A stretch of DNA of 64,000 nucleotides from Hetaerina americana (GCA_022747635.1 JAKTNV010000001.1:28747990-28811989), one strand, 5' to 3'. Shown: positions 1-14,379, counted from the stretch's first letter. The notes: a model not told the origin generated them from the sequence alone. A program made the numbers and translations.

Positions 1-984
1 TTTCATCGTTATTTAAAATGTCATCATTCATAACAGAGAGAACCACAAGGGAATTACCTCCGTACTTCCAACACTAAATCAGCCCTTTGCCTTCTAAGAC
101 GGTAACCTCAGTGACACACTAAACTCTCCAACATCTGCATATAGCCTTCTGCTCTTGTACGCCGAGATGCGGAATATATTTTTCCAACTTAGAATTATTA
201 AGGTCACTTCGGCGAAACGGGTGACATCACGAACTATAAAATATTTATGCGCTTAAAAAATGAACATGAATTAAGGCACATGTATGAAAATAATTAGAGC
301 CGCAGGTAGGTATGCACGAAATTTCAGTGAAATGCGCCACGAAAGTGTTCTCCTCCTCTCAGTATGGCTCGGAAGTGGGTATACAGAGGAAACTTACCAA
401 GAAGAGATCTTAAAAAACAAATATTTCAAGAAATAAATAATAACCCGGCCTCGAGAGGGCGATGTTTGCTCTCTCACGGGTTCAAGCGCTTAAGCCCGTC
501 GTGCGGCAACCCCCTTGACGGCGCCACTCACCCGCTCATCCACCTCCGTCGTGCCGTTCCTACTCTCGCGCTTCAAGAAGGGATATACATACGCAAAGGG
601 AGTCTATTCACCTGGCTTGCGAACATTAGCTAGCGAGCGGGGGAGGGAACGGGGGCTGAACCGCGAGTGCACCTTGGCGACACTTAAAAGCGAGTATTGA
701 TTAAGTAGGAGCGCCGTGTACGCGGAACAGGAGTTCACTTCGCGGCTGAGGGAGCGCGACATCGAAAATCTGGCCAATTGGGCGATACCGCGTGAACAAA
801 TAATGGATAAGATCTGTCAGTATGTATGGACCGGTTGGTTTGTTCGACAAATACATCCACGTTGGTTACACCAGATCCGTTGAAGAATGTCTGCGGAGCT
901 GCATGGAAGACATAAACGTCGTTTAACAAACACTGGGAAAATATTCGAATTAAAAAAGTTTAGGATAGTGCAGTTTCGAGTTTA

Positions 985-1075
985 TTGGACACCACCTTAA
1001 ATATGCGCTGGATAGAACCCGGGCTATCGGAGTGGGAGCCAGTACACTGTCCACCAACCCAACTCGATCCCCCTT
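985..1075 (-). mobile_element. tRNA-like SINE head, third family (weak)
   Basis: The minus strand contains TTGGTGGACAGTGTACTGGC (A-box-like) followed 20 bases later by CCCGGGTTCTATCCAGC (B-box-like, with one change from GGTTCGATCC). The spacing and order suit a tRNA-derived Pol III promoter. No 3' body was matched elsewhere in the window. Confidence 0.45.
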
Positions 1076-4000
1076 TCCTCAGAAGGAACAAATATTTTAA
1101 CTGAGAAAGAGAGACAAATACAATGAGAGAAGCTGTTCCTTTAGTTATAAATCGTTTTCAACGAACGGAGTGTCACAATAGCTTTTGAAGTATTTGAAAA
1201 ATTATTCTTTCATATAATTTTGTAATAATTAGGCCCTATTAGTGGGTCGGAGTCAACGAAAAAAAGGCTGTAGTGTAGTAGATTAACACTGCGTAACAAT
1301 AACGCCGACAAGGAAGAAATATGAGCCCGAACCATATTGATAGGCAGACCACAGCGAGAAACAAAGAGAAATTAACTATCGAACCCTCCCTCGGAACAAT
1401 CCGTGCCACAAGAATAGAAATTATTATGCACCGAAATTCGAGCTACCCAAAGAAAAATGTTTACCTTAGGCAAAAACAACGGGTCACGGAAGTCCTATAT
1501 CCCAGCGAGATATTCCTTGTCATTCATGTCAGACTTGAGCAGTTACTAGTGTTCATGCTAATAAAAATATATACTTAAGAGTCAAATATCCTCCAAATTG
1601 ACTGATTATAATATCCGATTCATCAGCACGACATTTTATACCTTTCAAATACGTCAGCCATGAATTTGATCAACAAGGAATTTCAGATGGAATATTTAAA
1701 AAAACAATTACTAATATAAAGTACAAATTCCTTTTCCGTTACACTCATACATTAAGAATGAGTTTGATGACAATTCTGGTCCAAAAGTTTAAATAAACAG
1801 GGGTAATACTTCCAAAATCACTTAAGTTTTGACTTCACGGCTCTTCGTACATAAAACTTGCTTTCGGGCTGTCAGGTTATTCAAACGCTCCATGTAGTAA
1901 TTAACTAGGCGTATATCCGAGAAAAGGCATTTGGTCTTTAAATGGAAAGAAGCTGAAAAAAGTATATGCATCACGCCGGATGCCCATCCGAGGTTGAAAG
2001 TAGAGGCGGGGAGAAGGAGAAAGAGAGGAAGGGGAGGTAGGGAGGGTGCAGAAGGATGTGGGATCCCCCGAACCCTCCTTCCTCCGTGGCGGATGTCCAC
2101 AAGACCTCGAGCCTCACTTCCGCTTCCCCGCCTTGCGTCATTTGTCTTACTTCTTCCAGACGAGAGCCGTCACATACTTGGGTCAGCTCATCAACAATCC
2201 ACTTCCCCACGTGAGCGTTACTCAGCCTTGCGGGAGGGAAATAAGAGCGGGATGCCGCGAAGAGTGGTGTGTTTTTACGCAAATTCACGCGTCAAAAGAA
2301 TGCGCGATCCGTCTCGCCTTGAATTACGCGGGATGAGTACATGGATGCGATTGAGACGCCGCAACACCAATCGCCCGTTCATCGACTCTCATTCGAACAT
2401 TTACTGGTCCTACTTTCGGGGAGGACACGCTGTATTTCAAGGTGACTAGGGAAATTCTCATTTAATGTGCAACGACACCCTATGTCTTCAAGAAGGAACA
2501 CAATGATGATGAGAATGTCAAAAGCACATTTACTCTTCATAGAAAAAACTTGGAGAGCGTGCGCCATTCGCAAAACCTAATTGTCATCTTTAGTTTTTCA
2601 ATATTAAGCATTTTTAAAAGGTGACTAATCATCAGAAGTTATTTGAGTAATGGAAAAATCGCCATTAACACTTTCAACTTCTAATAAAATAATCAGACTT
2701 GAGGAGTTTACCAACAAATGGTCAAGACAATCAGTTTTAGAATGGCAACACATGAATTTAAATAGCGGAAAAGGAGAACACAAAAAAGAACAATCGCTAT
2801 TAACTGACTACTTTATTTCTTTCTTGTCCCACCTTTATCCTCGCGGGTTTATTATTATTAAGGTAGATGGCCTAAGATAGTGACCAATTAAATCCATGTT
2901 TTTTGAGGTTTTTTTCATCTCGATACCTGGCTTATAATGGAAAATTAATTTGAAAATACAACGATGTGAAGTTGGTGCTTGGATTTTAGCGAACTACTAG
3001 CATGATTGACGCGCGCAAATGATACGTGTATGGCACGCAGTGACTTGATTTCTCGTTTTTCGTTTATATACCGCGATTGGATACGCACCAATTATAAGGG
3101 CACAACATAAAAAATATTTTAACTCGACCATTCGAAATCGGTAAATGGAAATATTCCCCATGGTCACCCCAACCTTAGTTGAAAAATGTGTTCCTGAGAC
3201 ACGTAGACAGATGCCAGTCGCATATACCCTAAGTATTTCCGGTTTAAACTCAGTGATAGGGGGGGAAGGAACTGAATGGAGTGGGGCGGCGAGCAGGGAG
3301 GAGGGAAGCTTGGCGCGATGGATGAGATTCGAAGGACGATGAGTACGGGAGTCTCGAGCGGAGGCATCGCCAAGGGATTCGTAGAACCGTCCGCCGCCGA
3401 GATATTCGTGCGAGACACGTCCGATTCCATTCATCCGGCGACATCCTCTCTTTATTCCTCCGTCTTCGGGCGACTGGGATAAATATGGTGATCTACGTCC
3501 GGCACTGACAGACTATTGATGCCATACTGCAAGGGGGTACCTATCACTGGCGAGCAAGGCGTGAAAATATTCAGACGCTCTCCCGATCTCCATCGACGGG
3601 ATGGGCTGGGAAAGCAACTTTCCAAGGTGGTCGTTTGAAATTTAAGTGGAGAGTACGCCTGGTTGAAAGATTTACTTCCTTTACGCCAAGCTTTCGACAG
3701 CCGTGATTATCATGCCAAGAGCGCAGATACGACATACATCCAAAACAACTGACCATTTTCCAATACAAATACTTCTATCAATGCTGTATTCTTTTATACC
3801 AAGATTGGTTTCCCTCTCACTGTTTTTTCAACTTATCCCATGCCGGGAATTCAACCATTATCTCCGGACTCAAATATAATTCACCGGACATGATCGGCTC
3901 GCGAGCGATCATGTTACGGAAATTGCACATTAAATCTTCGGATTTTGTGCAGGTTACTACGGACGACTAGTACTACCGACGACATATACACATATGAGTA

Positions 4001-5089
4001 TTATGCATGGGATTTGGAGGAGTGTTGGTATATGTGTAAAAGTAAAATGGACGAAAACCACGGCCAAGATTATTGATATTCAAAACCAACTTCTGAATAT
4101 AATTCAAAGCAAGTAAAGGTAGGTTAGGAATTGAAACATATTTTGAAAAGTTTATTGGGTTATTATTGATAAAACATCTTTTAAGGCTTGTAGACGCCTG
4201 TTTTAATCTGCCAAATATTTCGCAAGTAAACTAATTATTTTGGAGGTAAAATAATCTTGGGAAGTGTACCGTAGGTAATGAAATTTGATGCAATAAGTTA
4301 AGAAGAGGTACTTAATAGGTGGCATTGTATAGAAACAATCTTGAATACCTCAACATTTCCAGCGCAGTGCAGAATGATTTTATTCGTGAAATAAACAAAT
4401 CATAACGAAGATTCGCCCGATCAAAAACAATTTGTTTTTGAAGACGACATAATCGTCACAACGGCAATCGGAGTGTCCATGGATGGGAACCTCGAGATGC
4501 ATGTGATTTATGTGCCTACTTACGACCTACCACGAAAAAATTCAAATCGTACTGATTTAAAACTAATGGGGTTGGAATATTCTACTTCAAACTGTACTAA
4601 AAAAGATACCGCAAAAGGGTCTTCATGGTAATATACCTATTCCAAATGATCTTTAAAAATTACTTCTTTTTCAAGATTTATGACAAAGTTGGCCAATTTC
4701 TTTTCATTACTGGTACTCTTCTGGTGGAATACATCTAAGAGGAAGGAAATACTGTCATCGCATTATCGAAATATCATCATTGGATATAGTCGCTGATAAC
4801 ATATTATGCAGATGTATTTTACATTTGCATGGGCTACATATTGATTGACTCTAATAATTTGAATTTTATCTGGGTAACATTCCGGGTATATTCCGCGAAT
4901 TTTGAAATTTCGCGGGTTACGTATATTTGATTTTCGATTTTTCGTGGCGTTATGTTGGTACTTATGTCTCTCACTAATGCCGAAGAGTTCGGCCATTTCG
5001 AATGTTCAGTTAATTGTTGACAGCTCTTTTGCTTGGGCGTGTTTTGGCTTGTCTTCGATTTTTTCCTGTCCCAAAAAATGGATAAAAGA
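1076..5089. other. No gene recognised
   Basis: Mostly AT-rich. Purine-rich GC patches lie at about 1990-2150 and 3250-3480, where overlapping open frames on both strands look like composition effects. If the PH gene extends left of 10702, exons could be hidden here. Confidence 0.4.
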
Positions 5090-5835
5090 AACGGATAGCC
5101 GCGAAATTCTTACAAAAATTGCTAAATTTCGACCAAAACAGGCAACACATTAACATAACTAATGAGGTGTTGGACTCAGTCCGCGACGACCCAAATTTGC
5201 TCCAGAGGGTCATAACTTGTGGCTAATCATGGGTTTATGGTTATGACGTGGAAACTCCCAATCATCCCAATGGAAGCTGCAGCAAGAGCCGAGACCGAAA
5301 AAAGCGAACCAAGTTCGGTCGAATGTGAAAGTTTTCCTTACAGTTTTCTTCGATTGCAGGGGCGTGGTGCATCTTGTTGGAGTTCTTGCCACAGAACGGT
5401 AGAACCGTAAATAAGGAATATTACATGCAAATTATGCGCTATTTACGCGAAGCAATCCGCCACAAACGCGCGGATTTGTGGGAGAACAAAAATTGGCTTT
5501 TGCACCATGACAACGCCCCTGCTCACACATCCTTACTTGGGCGCAAATGTTTTGCCAAAAACATCGTACTAATTATGCCGCAGCCACCGTGATCCCCAGA
5601 TCTGGCCCCCACTGACTTTTTCTTTTTCCTGAAACTGAAGAGTCCCATGAAAGGACGACGCTACGCTATGATTGACGAGATAAAGACTGCTTCGAAGGAG
5701 GAGCTGAACAAGATAACAAAAAATGATTTTATAAAGTGCTTCGAGGATTGGAAAAAAACGTTGGAATAGATCTAATGGGGATTACTTCGAAGGGGACAAA
5801 ATCTATTTAGACGCCGCGAATCTATTTCATAAATT
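5090..5835 (+). mobile_element. Degenerate mariner transposase relic
   Basis: Translation across frames recovers KLLNFDQN, then NEVLDSVRDDPNLLQRVIT. The first catalytic Asp region reads VITCG-stop-SWVYGYD, so that Asp codon is lost. Next come EFLPQNGRTVNKEYY, REAIRHKRADLWENKNW, LHHDNAPAHTSLL, SPDLAPTDFFFF, a KGRRYAMIDEIKTASKEEL stretch and FIKCFEDWKK. There are several stops and frameshifts. It is a different and older mariner lineage than the element at 42635. Neither terminal repeat could be placed, so the ends are approximate. Confidence 0.85.
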
Positions 5836-8800
5836 CAATTTGAGCATTTTTTATTCAATGACAGGTATACTGAAATCTCTATGAAAATTATCTGTAAAGA
5901 GATCTTTCGAAGAACTCTCATTACCCTCGGCAATATGTATTTCAATTCGAATGTGGCAGTGAACACCTTAACGCCTAAAAGAAGATGACCACTCTCAAGC
6001 AAACCAAGAGCAAACATTTCGTTAGCACGAACGCTCATAAATACAAAATATAACTCAGATTAAGTGTATGTTGCTTCAGCCTTTTTACAGCTCCGTAGAG
6101 CACCGTAAACCACCTGCGAGACAGCGTAGCAGCGCGGCCTCGGACGTCCTACTTCTCGGTTGTTCACTTATGCCATCTTGTGGCCGTCAACTGCAGCTCA
6201 CAGCAGTCAAGAAAATTGGAAAGTAGTACACGAGTTGGGCGTTAGAGGGACACCAGTCCAGATCGTTGGCGGAAGATTATGAAAGCAAAGGTAGTATGGT
6301 CTTCAGTTTCGTAAGGGGTACCCGTGCAGAGGCTCTGATGCAAAGAGCCTCGGACCTAAAGGAAATCCAAAACGAAAGCCTTTTGAAGGGGTTCGGAGTC
6401 AAAGGAAAGAAATGAATATTAGGAAGAGGAATGGAGAAATTATGCAGTAGCCTTCAGGAGGAAATCCGAGTCTTTTTCCAGAAAAAAGGAGGAAGTAGTC
6501 CTCGCGATACTTCGAAGAAAATATTCACCATGAGCCGCTCATAATTTACCTTTAAATAAGTTTAGTATCATGAATAATATACACAAATTAATGAAAGTTA
6601 AAATACAAGTATATAAGTATGCGGTGAAAATGGTAGTTTAGAAGGTGTCAGGAAATCTTATATTGAGCCTTCTTGGGAAAAATAAGTATCATTCAATCCA
6701 CTACGAAATCCAGCACCAATAATTTCTCAAGTACCTGTGGATCTATTGCAATTATTACTAGTGAAGACTCATATTTAATAGCGGAATACATTATTCGAAC
6801 AGATTACTTCATATTACATTAATGGAAGACTACGTTAAAAGAGCAAAAGGCAATATTTAGAATAAAAGATCAAGTTTGGATGATTTAAAGAGAATAATGC
6901 AATAAAAAACAGCCAAATGAACTGCAAATTTACTGTGGACAATTAAAAAACAAAAGATCTTCACGCCTCCGAGAATTATTATCGCTATCGGATAAATATT
7001 CAATCCTGTACGAAGGAAAAAACACGAATAGAAAAACCATTTAATATTGGAAATACAAAGACTAAGCCACAAGTATCTGCGGCCGCTCGGGAAATAAATA
7101 CTGCGAAAATACACGGGTCTCACGTTCCAAATAAGTCCCCCACATTTATCATGGAAACAAAGGTATACTAGAACTCCAAGCTAAAAGTCATTAATCTATA
7201 AACTACCAAGAACGGCCAAGGCGATTTGGCGCGGATGCAACGATTTAAATGGATGCTAACGTAGGCGATATCCATTATTGCTACTTTATCAGAAAAGCGA
7301 CGAAAGGCGAGGATAATAATACGAATAGAGGAAGAAAAAATGAAAAAAACGTCTAGTTAAAGAGCGAAGAATAATTTATTTTACGCCAGAGATTTGACAG
7401 GGGATTTGAAAAACTTCAAAAGGAAACGTTGAAACTGAAAAGGCATAAAATAATGGAATACGTCGTATACGGAAACGTATTCTGGGACTTTCAACATCGC
7501 TGACATTAAAAATTCACTTTAACACTAAACACGACGAACAAATGATAAACGTAGCAAAATAAATATTTAGGCAACTGTACAATGGAAAAAGAAAATGCTA
7601 TAGCAAAAACCCTCAGGAAAACACTTAAAATAGACTGAATATCATTCTTAGTTTATGCAAAATATATTCGGGCATTTTTTAAGGCTTCTTAAATCTTGCG
7701 CAGGCCTCAGGCTTAAATGAGCTTAAGGGTTCATAGTCTGACATTTTTTATTTCAAAATATGTCGGTTTTGCTTATTACATATTTATCGAAAACCGAATA
7801 AGCCAATATCGGTACACTTCTAGGAGTTCCAAGATGCAATAACTTAATGGGCGCATAAATAATCTCTACCACCACAAACCCATAGCGTTGAAAAGCAAAC
7901 TGAGAAAACTCACCTTCGCGCCTTTTCGAGGACGAAGGTTTTATCCAGGTCGTTTATATTTACGGAAATCACTATTTCAACATTTATACACATTTCATCT
8001 CCTTCAAAGTGAGCACGTGCTATAAATTTCTCTCCCATTTCAAAATTTTCATCGGTAGTGGTTGAATAATGTCAGTAATTAGGCAGGTTTTTCTAAAATT
8101 AAATACTCCCGAGAATAATTTTGGATCAATAATATGTGGGAAAAGGTTTCAAAATATAATACAGAAAAGTTTACACTTTAAACCAAATACGCTGCTGATA
8201 ATAAATTCAGTACAACGGTAAAATTAAGGCTGATTCTATCCCATATTGCTTCTCGGAGAAGTTTCATCTCACTATATTTCCTATATCCTTGGTCTTGGGC
8301 CCTTTTTCTTATACAAAATCAGTAAAACTGTACGACAGTAATGCATTTCAAGTGTTACTCAATACATATCAGCATACACTCGTGTATTTTTACTAAGGAG
8401 AGAGTGATTGCAGTAGTCCAACGGATTCCAAACGCTTTTGATTGTTTTTTCCCTAAGCCATTGATATTTTTACCCTAGATCCATTAATCTTTCAAATGGA
8501 ACACTGAATGATTTCAGACCACCATTGTTCCAAAGCCAAAGCTATTATTTCAGCAACCCGATTTCTTTCCAAATTTTTCTCAAGATTCCTTAAAAACCCT
8601 TCAACAAAATCTTAAAACTAAGTAAACAAAAGTATCAACTCCCTACTGTTAAAAATATATATAAAAAATTTTAAAAAAGGTACGTTATAGCTAGTGTACT
8701 TTCAAAATTATGTAATAATTGTGAGTAGCCACTTCTGACATTCTTCTTGTGCGTCCGATGTTGTCGCAAATTTCGGGAACGCTTCTCTACCACTACACTT

Positions 8801-10701
8801 AATGAAGTACATGAAATTAATTTTTTCGTATACTTCTTTCCGACTTTTAGTGTTTAGGTTTCCTTCAGCACTGCATTCCAATGATGAAACCACATTTAGT
8901 CGCAGAGCGTCGCGCTGAGTGTCGTAACGGAGCCTCCGTCGCCACATCACATCCAAAAAGGGTGTCCGCAAGATATATGTGGAAGACTTTTTTCTCTCTT
9001 CCCTTTAAGCAAACACGATACCATTTTGGTTGTAAAACCTATAGAGGCCGCGCATGACCCACTACTGGCCTCAGCCGACCACTTTCCCCTCCAGAATGGC
9101 TGCTGAAATACTTCAGAAAGGTGCGATACAAAAACATAGCCACGTTTCAGGTTAAGTTATCGCTCGGATTAGGAGTTTATTTCAAAATCACTAGAAAACC
9201 ACTTCTGTGCACTTTATTTTAGGATGATTGTGCCACCAAGAATTACCTCATAAATCTTGGAAATGACCAGGAATACCCTTCCTCGCAGAATTTTCTTTTG
9301 AATGCAAGAAATATGATAACACCAATCAATATTAGGTCTATCATAGGGACAATCACAAGTACGCAAGCGTGTTTTAGAAGAGAATTTTCAGCGGATACAT
9401 TTTTCCGTGGATGTCTCCAATTACATCCTGTTTCGCATCAAGGGCATTTCTTCCAAACATGTGACGAACAGCTGCCATTCCAGCTAACGGTCGGTGATGT
9501 AAGACACTAGCCCTCTAAATGTATCTTTTCTCAGCTGTTTGAGTTTATGTTTTTATTTAAAGGTTCTGCAGTCTGAGACGTTAAATTATCCGAAATAATA
9601 TTTAATCCGATTCTCAAGTTCTAACATTTTCAAAATAAAAATTCCATGATAAGACAGTACTTGCCACCAAACTATCTGTGGACATGTAGGCAGAATGAAA
9701 ATGAAGCCAATACAATGAAGTACGACAACGGTGTTTAAACAGCATTTGGATTAAGCACGGAAGGGAGGAATCACCGAGTTAAACTCGGGATATGGCAGAT
9801 AAAAATAGCGAGGCAACAGGCCTACGCCCTCAATCCGATAAACCAAAGTTGTCTCGCAGGGTTTATTTCATAACCTAATTTAAATGTGACTTAGGTCCAG
9901 ACGATGTATGAACGTCAAGAGATTGCAAAAGTTTCGGGCACTAAGAGTTTAGGAGTGGAAATCAAACATTTTGGACCCCGCAAAGAAATATGTAACTTTA
10001 AAAAAATATTTCAAGGGCATGGACTTATGAGTAAGTAGATGAGAGGTGACAAAGTTAAAAAATACACACGCTTGGGGTCCGACAGCCCACCGTCCAACTT
10101 CATTAAAATACTTCAATTACCCACGTTGGCAATTCAACAATCGTCCAAAATCACATTTAATGAAAAAATTGTTCGTTATTCTAATAAAGTTTTATACGTT
10201 TACAGGTTATTTGAAAGTCCATATGTCACTGGAAAAGAGTTAGAAATATTTAAGTATTCCTGAATAATGGTTCTTTCCATCGAAGTTCATTTCATGGTTC
10301 AAAGCAGAACAATGGGAGGTATGCCAACGATATATGTATCATATCTTCCTTATTATGTAAAACGTCATCAATATATTCGAATAACAAAAATCGCGGTTAC
10401 AATCAACGCATGCCTACAAATCAGAGATAAGCAAAGCACGACACCGTGACCTAATCTGGAATTACCATATATGAGCATCACATGAAGGTTGCCGAAACCA
10501 ATCAAGTTAAATGGTGGCATACATACTTTCGTTTAGTTCAAGGTTTAATCATTTTTCCGCAAGGACAAGGGGGCACGACGAAGACGGAGCACCAAACTTG
10601 CGTAGACCTTCCGTGGTAGAGATGTGAAGCCCTGGTAGAGAAGTGAAGCTGAAAACGCACATTCATTACGGCCACAAGCCACCCCCCAAGCGGGTACTCA
10701 C
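5836..10701. other. No gene recognised
   Basis: AT-rich. A minus-strand open frame at 8708-8971 ends FATTSDAQEECQKWLLTI and faintly recalls the last helix of a PH domain, but no acceptor of the required phase or donor was found, so it is not called as an exon. Confidence 0.4.
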
Positions 10702-10975
10702 CCATAGGAGAAGCGCCACCGGTAGTGATCCCCTCCTCCCTCAGCGACACCGTCTCCTCGGGGCCTCCATTTCCACCGCCGCCGCCACCCGCCCCCTTCC
10801 CCGCGCCCTCGCCGCCTTCCTCGTCCCCGTCCTCGTCCTCCTCGCCGTACTCTTCCTCCTCCTCTTCGAGGAGAGGCGGCGGGGGGCTCAGCTCGTAGCC
10901 CCACCTCTTGCGGAAGGCTTTGGCCCCGCCGTCCAGGCGCACCCGCGGGAGATCCACGAACAGAGCGTCGCCGAT
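10702..10975 (-). CDS. Internal exon: rest of PH-like strands plus acidic/glycine-rich insert
   Basis: This is a 274-bp GC-rich exon. The acceptor AG (10977-10976) follows a long pyrimidine tract of the type tttcctttcttttctcttccc. The donor is ATGG|GTGAGT, a perfect consensus, with the exon ending at 10702. It enters in phase 0, as the exon at 20322-20461 requires, and exits in phase 1. The translation opens with IGDALFVDLPRVRLDGG and AFRKRWGYELSPPPP, which continues the PH-like fold. An EEEEEEYGEEDEDGDEEGG acidic run, a GAGKGAGGGGGGNGG glycine run and ETVSLREEGITTGG follow. The acidic/glycine insert lies where PH domains tolerate long loops, so the C-terminal PH helix is expected in a further exon to the left. 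That exon was not found with confidence. Confidence 0.75.
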
Positions 10976-11423
10976 CTTCACGAGCCGCGACGAGCGGGAA
11001 GAGAAAAGAAAGGAAACACGTCAGAAAAATTACATACGCACTGCATATATGTAAAAAAGGAGCAGCAGCGGTCGGCAACCATTTATTTATTTTTGCCAAG
11101 GCCAAACAGTCGAATTCTGAAGTTTGGGCGTACCAACTCACTCCAACGCTTTGGATGTGACACTCGAGAACGACCGAAAGGAAAACCCTTCGGCGGCCGT
11201 AAGTTACCGATCGCTGCCACAAACCCTCCCCGGTTGGTAAGGAATCAGTTATCATGTAAACCCATTATACAAGGTCAAAGATTATGGTACAAGGAGCAGT
11301 TCGTTTTAAACATCCAAAGGGATATATTGTTAGCAATTGTGATTAGGTACACGGTGGAACTGCTGGTCCTTTGCAAATCATGTTAACGGGGGCTTGTTGC
11401 AACCATTTCTTTTTTGCCGTGTA

Positions 11424-11446
11424 AACACACACACATACACACACTC
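11424..11446. repeat. Short (AC)n microsatellite
   Basis: ACACACACACATACACACAC in the 9.3-kb inferred intron, just upstream (in gene orientation) of the exon at 10702-10975. Confidence 0.85.
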
Positions 11447-13429
11447 ATACGCAGGGGAATTTTTGTGAGCATTCTTACATGAAACCAATTAATAACGAGC
11501 ACATAAAATAATGAAAAAACAAGTCCAAACAATTCATTAAGAAATAAAAACGAAAAATCATGTGTCATTTATTTTCAAAAATCCAGGAAGAGAAACTTAA
11601 AACTTTGTCAAATCAATACATGAGGTATTATCATAGCATTAAAAATCATTGGTTTCACTAATTATATTATTTTAGATGATTCGAGAGTTATGAATTCGGG
11701 CAGACTGAACTCATTACCGGCATGAAGATAAGCGATCTTCCCTCACGCCAAAACAAAATCCGAGCTCGATTTATCACCCAACCACCCATGAACTTTGATC
11801 ATAGTAACGTGGTACAACAAGGATCCTTACCCTTAGGGCTTTCATATTCTCATACAACCACATCGAAAACTATGAATGTGCAAGGGATAGTTCGCTTGCC
11901 GACTCGTGGTGCATATTTTACATTAAAATGCCAAGAGAAATTTAAAAAATGTATATTAGTGCGTGTGGATAAAATGGCTTTTTTATACCATATAGAAAGT
12001 TTTATACCTCACACAACATTTACGCTCCTTTGCATGCCAATCGTCATTAGTGAGTGGTAGGAAAGTGACATGCTCATCACAGATTTGTTATATCTAACTT
12101 TAGGTGAACTATGCATTAAAGGTGATGATGTTAAGGTGAGAAGAAAGCATAGAGCAGTTGAACAGAAATGAGATATATGCATCATTCTAACAAACACAAA
12201 AACGCATTCTCACGAAAAACGGCTAAATAAACACGAAATTACAATAATTTACGTGAGTGTGGAACCTCTAAGCACAGAATAAGCTAAATAAAAAGGGAAG
12301 AATATTTTTTATTTCATTACAAAGGTTTGATTTTTTTTAATATTTCGAAATATTACTCACATTTGGTAGGGACGCGAGTCGAGTTTGAAGCAGGCTGTTT
12401 GGCATTGATGTAATTACTTAAGTCTCGCTCATTGATCACGCACATGTGTTTAACTATCGGAGGAGTTGTGTCGTGAAATTATGCGCGATAGCCCCGCATG
12501 TTTTTGTGCCTCCGCGCCCCAACATCCTTCTTATACACCTCGGAGAGAACGGACAGCACATGATCAAACAATACGCCGTCGAGTTTGAAATACCCACTTC
12601 CCAAGCGATCAGATTAATTGGTACAAATTTCGATTTAAAATTTAAGTGGATAAGAGCGTGGACCGTTTCCGCTGTGACAAGTGAACCCAGGCACATAGGA
12701 CGACGGCTTGAGTGATAAATATGCCAGTACGGTGAAGGTCAATTATCTCAGTGTTCACAATCCCCTGTGGGAGTTTCGCCTATCGCTTACGATACTTCCA
12801 CAAAGGCTATTCGCGGAGTAATTATCTTACAATTAGATCGAGAGCTGGCAACCGGTGGTTTGAGATTTTGATGAGGTTATCCAATTATAGCTTCACTCGG
12901 ACAGGTGCAAATTATGCCGCGAAGCAATACTCCCCATTAACTGCCGTCACTCGATGATACGCTAACTACTACCGGCAAGTTACACAAATTAGACTCTTCT
13001 TGTCTTCCACGCTATTTACGATCAATTAAAGGTCACACCTCCTTAGGACAGACAAGAAAAAACAGAATCGGCCGGCCAGAGGAGAGTAAATAAACACCCA
13101 TAGATCCACGGTAACCTTTCGACACAATAAATATCCACAAGAGCACCGATGGAATTCATACCACATGGAACACTTAGTATCAAAATCCCGCAACACTAGT
13201 CATTTAAAGAAAACGACAGAATAAACATAAAGAGGCATATACTCGAATGCTGCAAAGAAAAGAAAACTGTAAACTAGATTCGTCAATGAAATGACATACG
13301 TGAACTTTATCGCACTTTAAGCCAACCTAGAACATTTTGCCTTCTTTCTTTGAAGACGGTAAATTGAAAACCACAGTAATTAATTCAATGGTTGGTTTCA
13401 TAGGAGAGGACAGAGCTCAAATAGTAATA

Positions 13430-13580
13430 AGCCTAACGGCGTGCGAATTACAAAGTTTCCCAGAAAGAATTGGCACCAGAAAAGTCACACAGCTTTGGTA
13501 AAGCTGAGGGTGAATAGAAGCGCCCTGGGAATCAAACACAGTTGCCCAGCCCTCTGCTCACTGGACTACCATGTCCCCCA
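13430..13580 (-). mobile_element. tRNA-derived SINE, family 1, copy 1
   Basis: On the minus strand the head starts near 13580 (tRNA-like GGGGGACATGGTAGTCCAG, then a B-box-like GTGTTTGATTCCC). A body with CCCTCAGCTTTACCAAAGC and TGTGTGACTTTTC follows, and the tail ends in CGCACGCCGTTAGGCT at 13430. It is shorter than copy 2, with an internal deletion of the part between AGATCT and the tail. No open reading frame is expected in a SINE. Confidence 0.75.
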
Positions 13581-14379
13581 GAAAATTTCAGGTTGATAAC
13601 GAAATCGTGTGAAAAGCGCTGGATACTGCAATTAAGCGTACAAAACAAGAAGTGTGTGGCGCTAATTCTTAGATATTCCCTATTTGCTCAATCTTCTTGC
13701 CTACTTCATTAGAAATAAATCAATAACAACAACTCATTGGGCACATTTTTCACGGACTCGTGCCTCAAGCCATATATTCACCCATTTATTCGTTAGTTAT
13801 TGAGCGTCACTTGAATCGATGTATCCAAAGTGGCATCTTCAGTGGATGAATCCAAATAAAATAAATCCTCCAAGGAAAAATACGGTCACACATCTGTCAC
13901 AAGCATGCCGTACACCAATGCGCTATAGTATGACAAAAAAACAAAAGTGAATGAATGACGGTTAAAACGGAACGGTAATAAAATGTGAAGGAGAGAAAAT
14001 GAATGAAAGTATAAGATCAGTTGTCCGACCAACACACCCTCTCCTGAAAGCCAGGCGAATCCATCTTGAGGGGGAGGAAACCGAGGAAAAGGAAGCAAAG
14101 TTGGGAAGGATGGAGGCAGAGGGTGAGGAGAGGCGGGGGTCTCCAGTATTAGCCGACTTTCGTGGCAATGCGCCAAAATTTGGGGTCACTCGGCTTCGAG
14201 GCCCAGACAGCTCGTGAATTTATGATAAACCCTTTCCCAGAGGGGGAAACATGAGGAAAATGAGATAAAGAACAGCTCTAGGAATATTTTATGCAACATA
14301 TAGCCTAAATTTGGTATACAATGACAAGTAATTCAACAAATTTAAGGAAATAAGAGAAATATGAAGTTATGAGGGCGAG

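Noticed and set aside
1931..2449. 172-codon plus-strand frame in a GC patch
   Set aside because: Frames are open on both strands here, the residues are Arg-rich as expected from purine-rich DNA, and there are no splice sites or recognisable motifs.
8708..8971. Minus-strand open frame ending FATTSDAQEECQKWLLTI, possible last helix of the PH domain
   Set aside because: It lies left of the exon at 10702 as expected, but no acceptor gives the required phase 1 and no good donor precedes the stop. The similarity is too short.
9227..9250. Shared TGTGCCACCA-GAATT motif at about 9232 and 26092
   Set aside because: The match is only about 15 bases and does not extend, so it could be chance.
10643..11386. 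247-residue plus-strand open frame
   Set aside because: It is the antisense of the exon at 10702-10975 extended into intron; the minus strand has the splice signals and protein-like composition.
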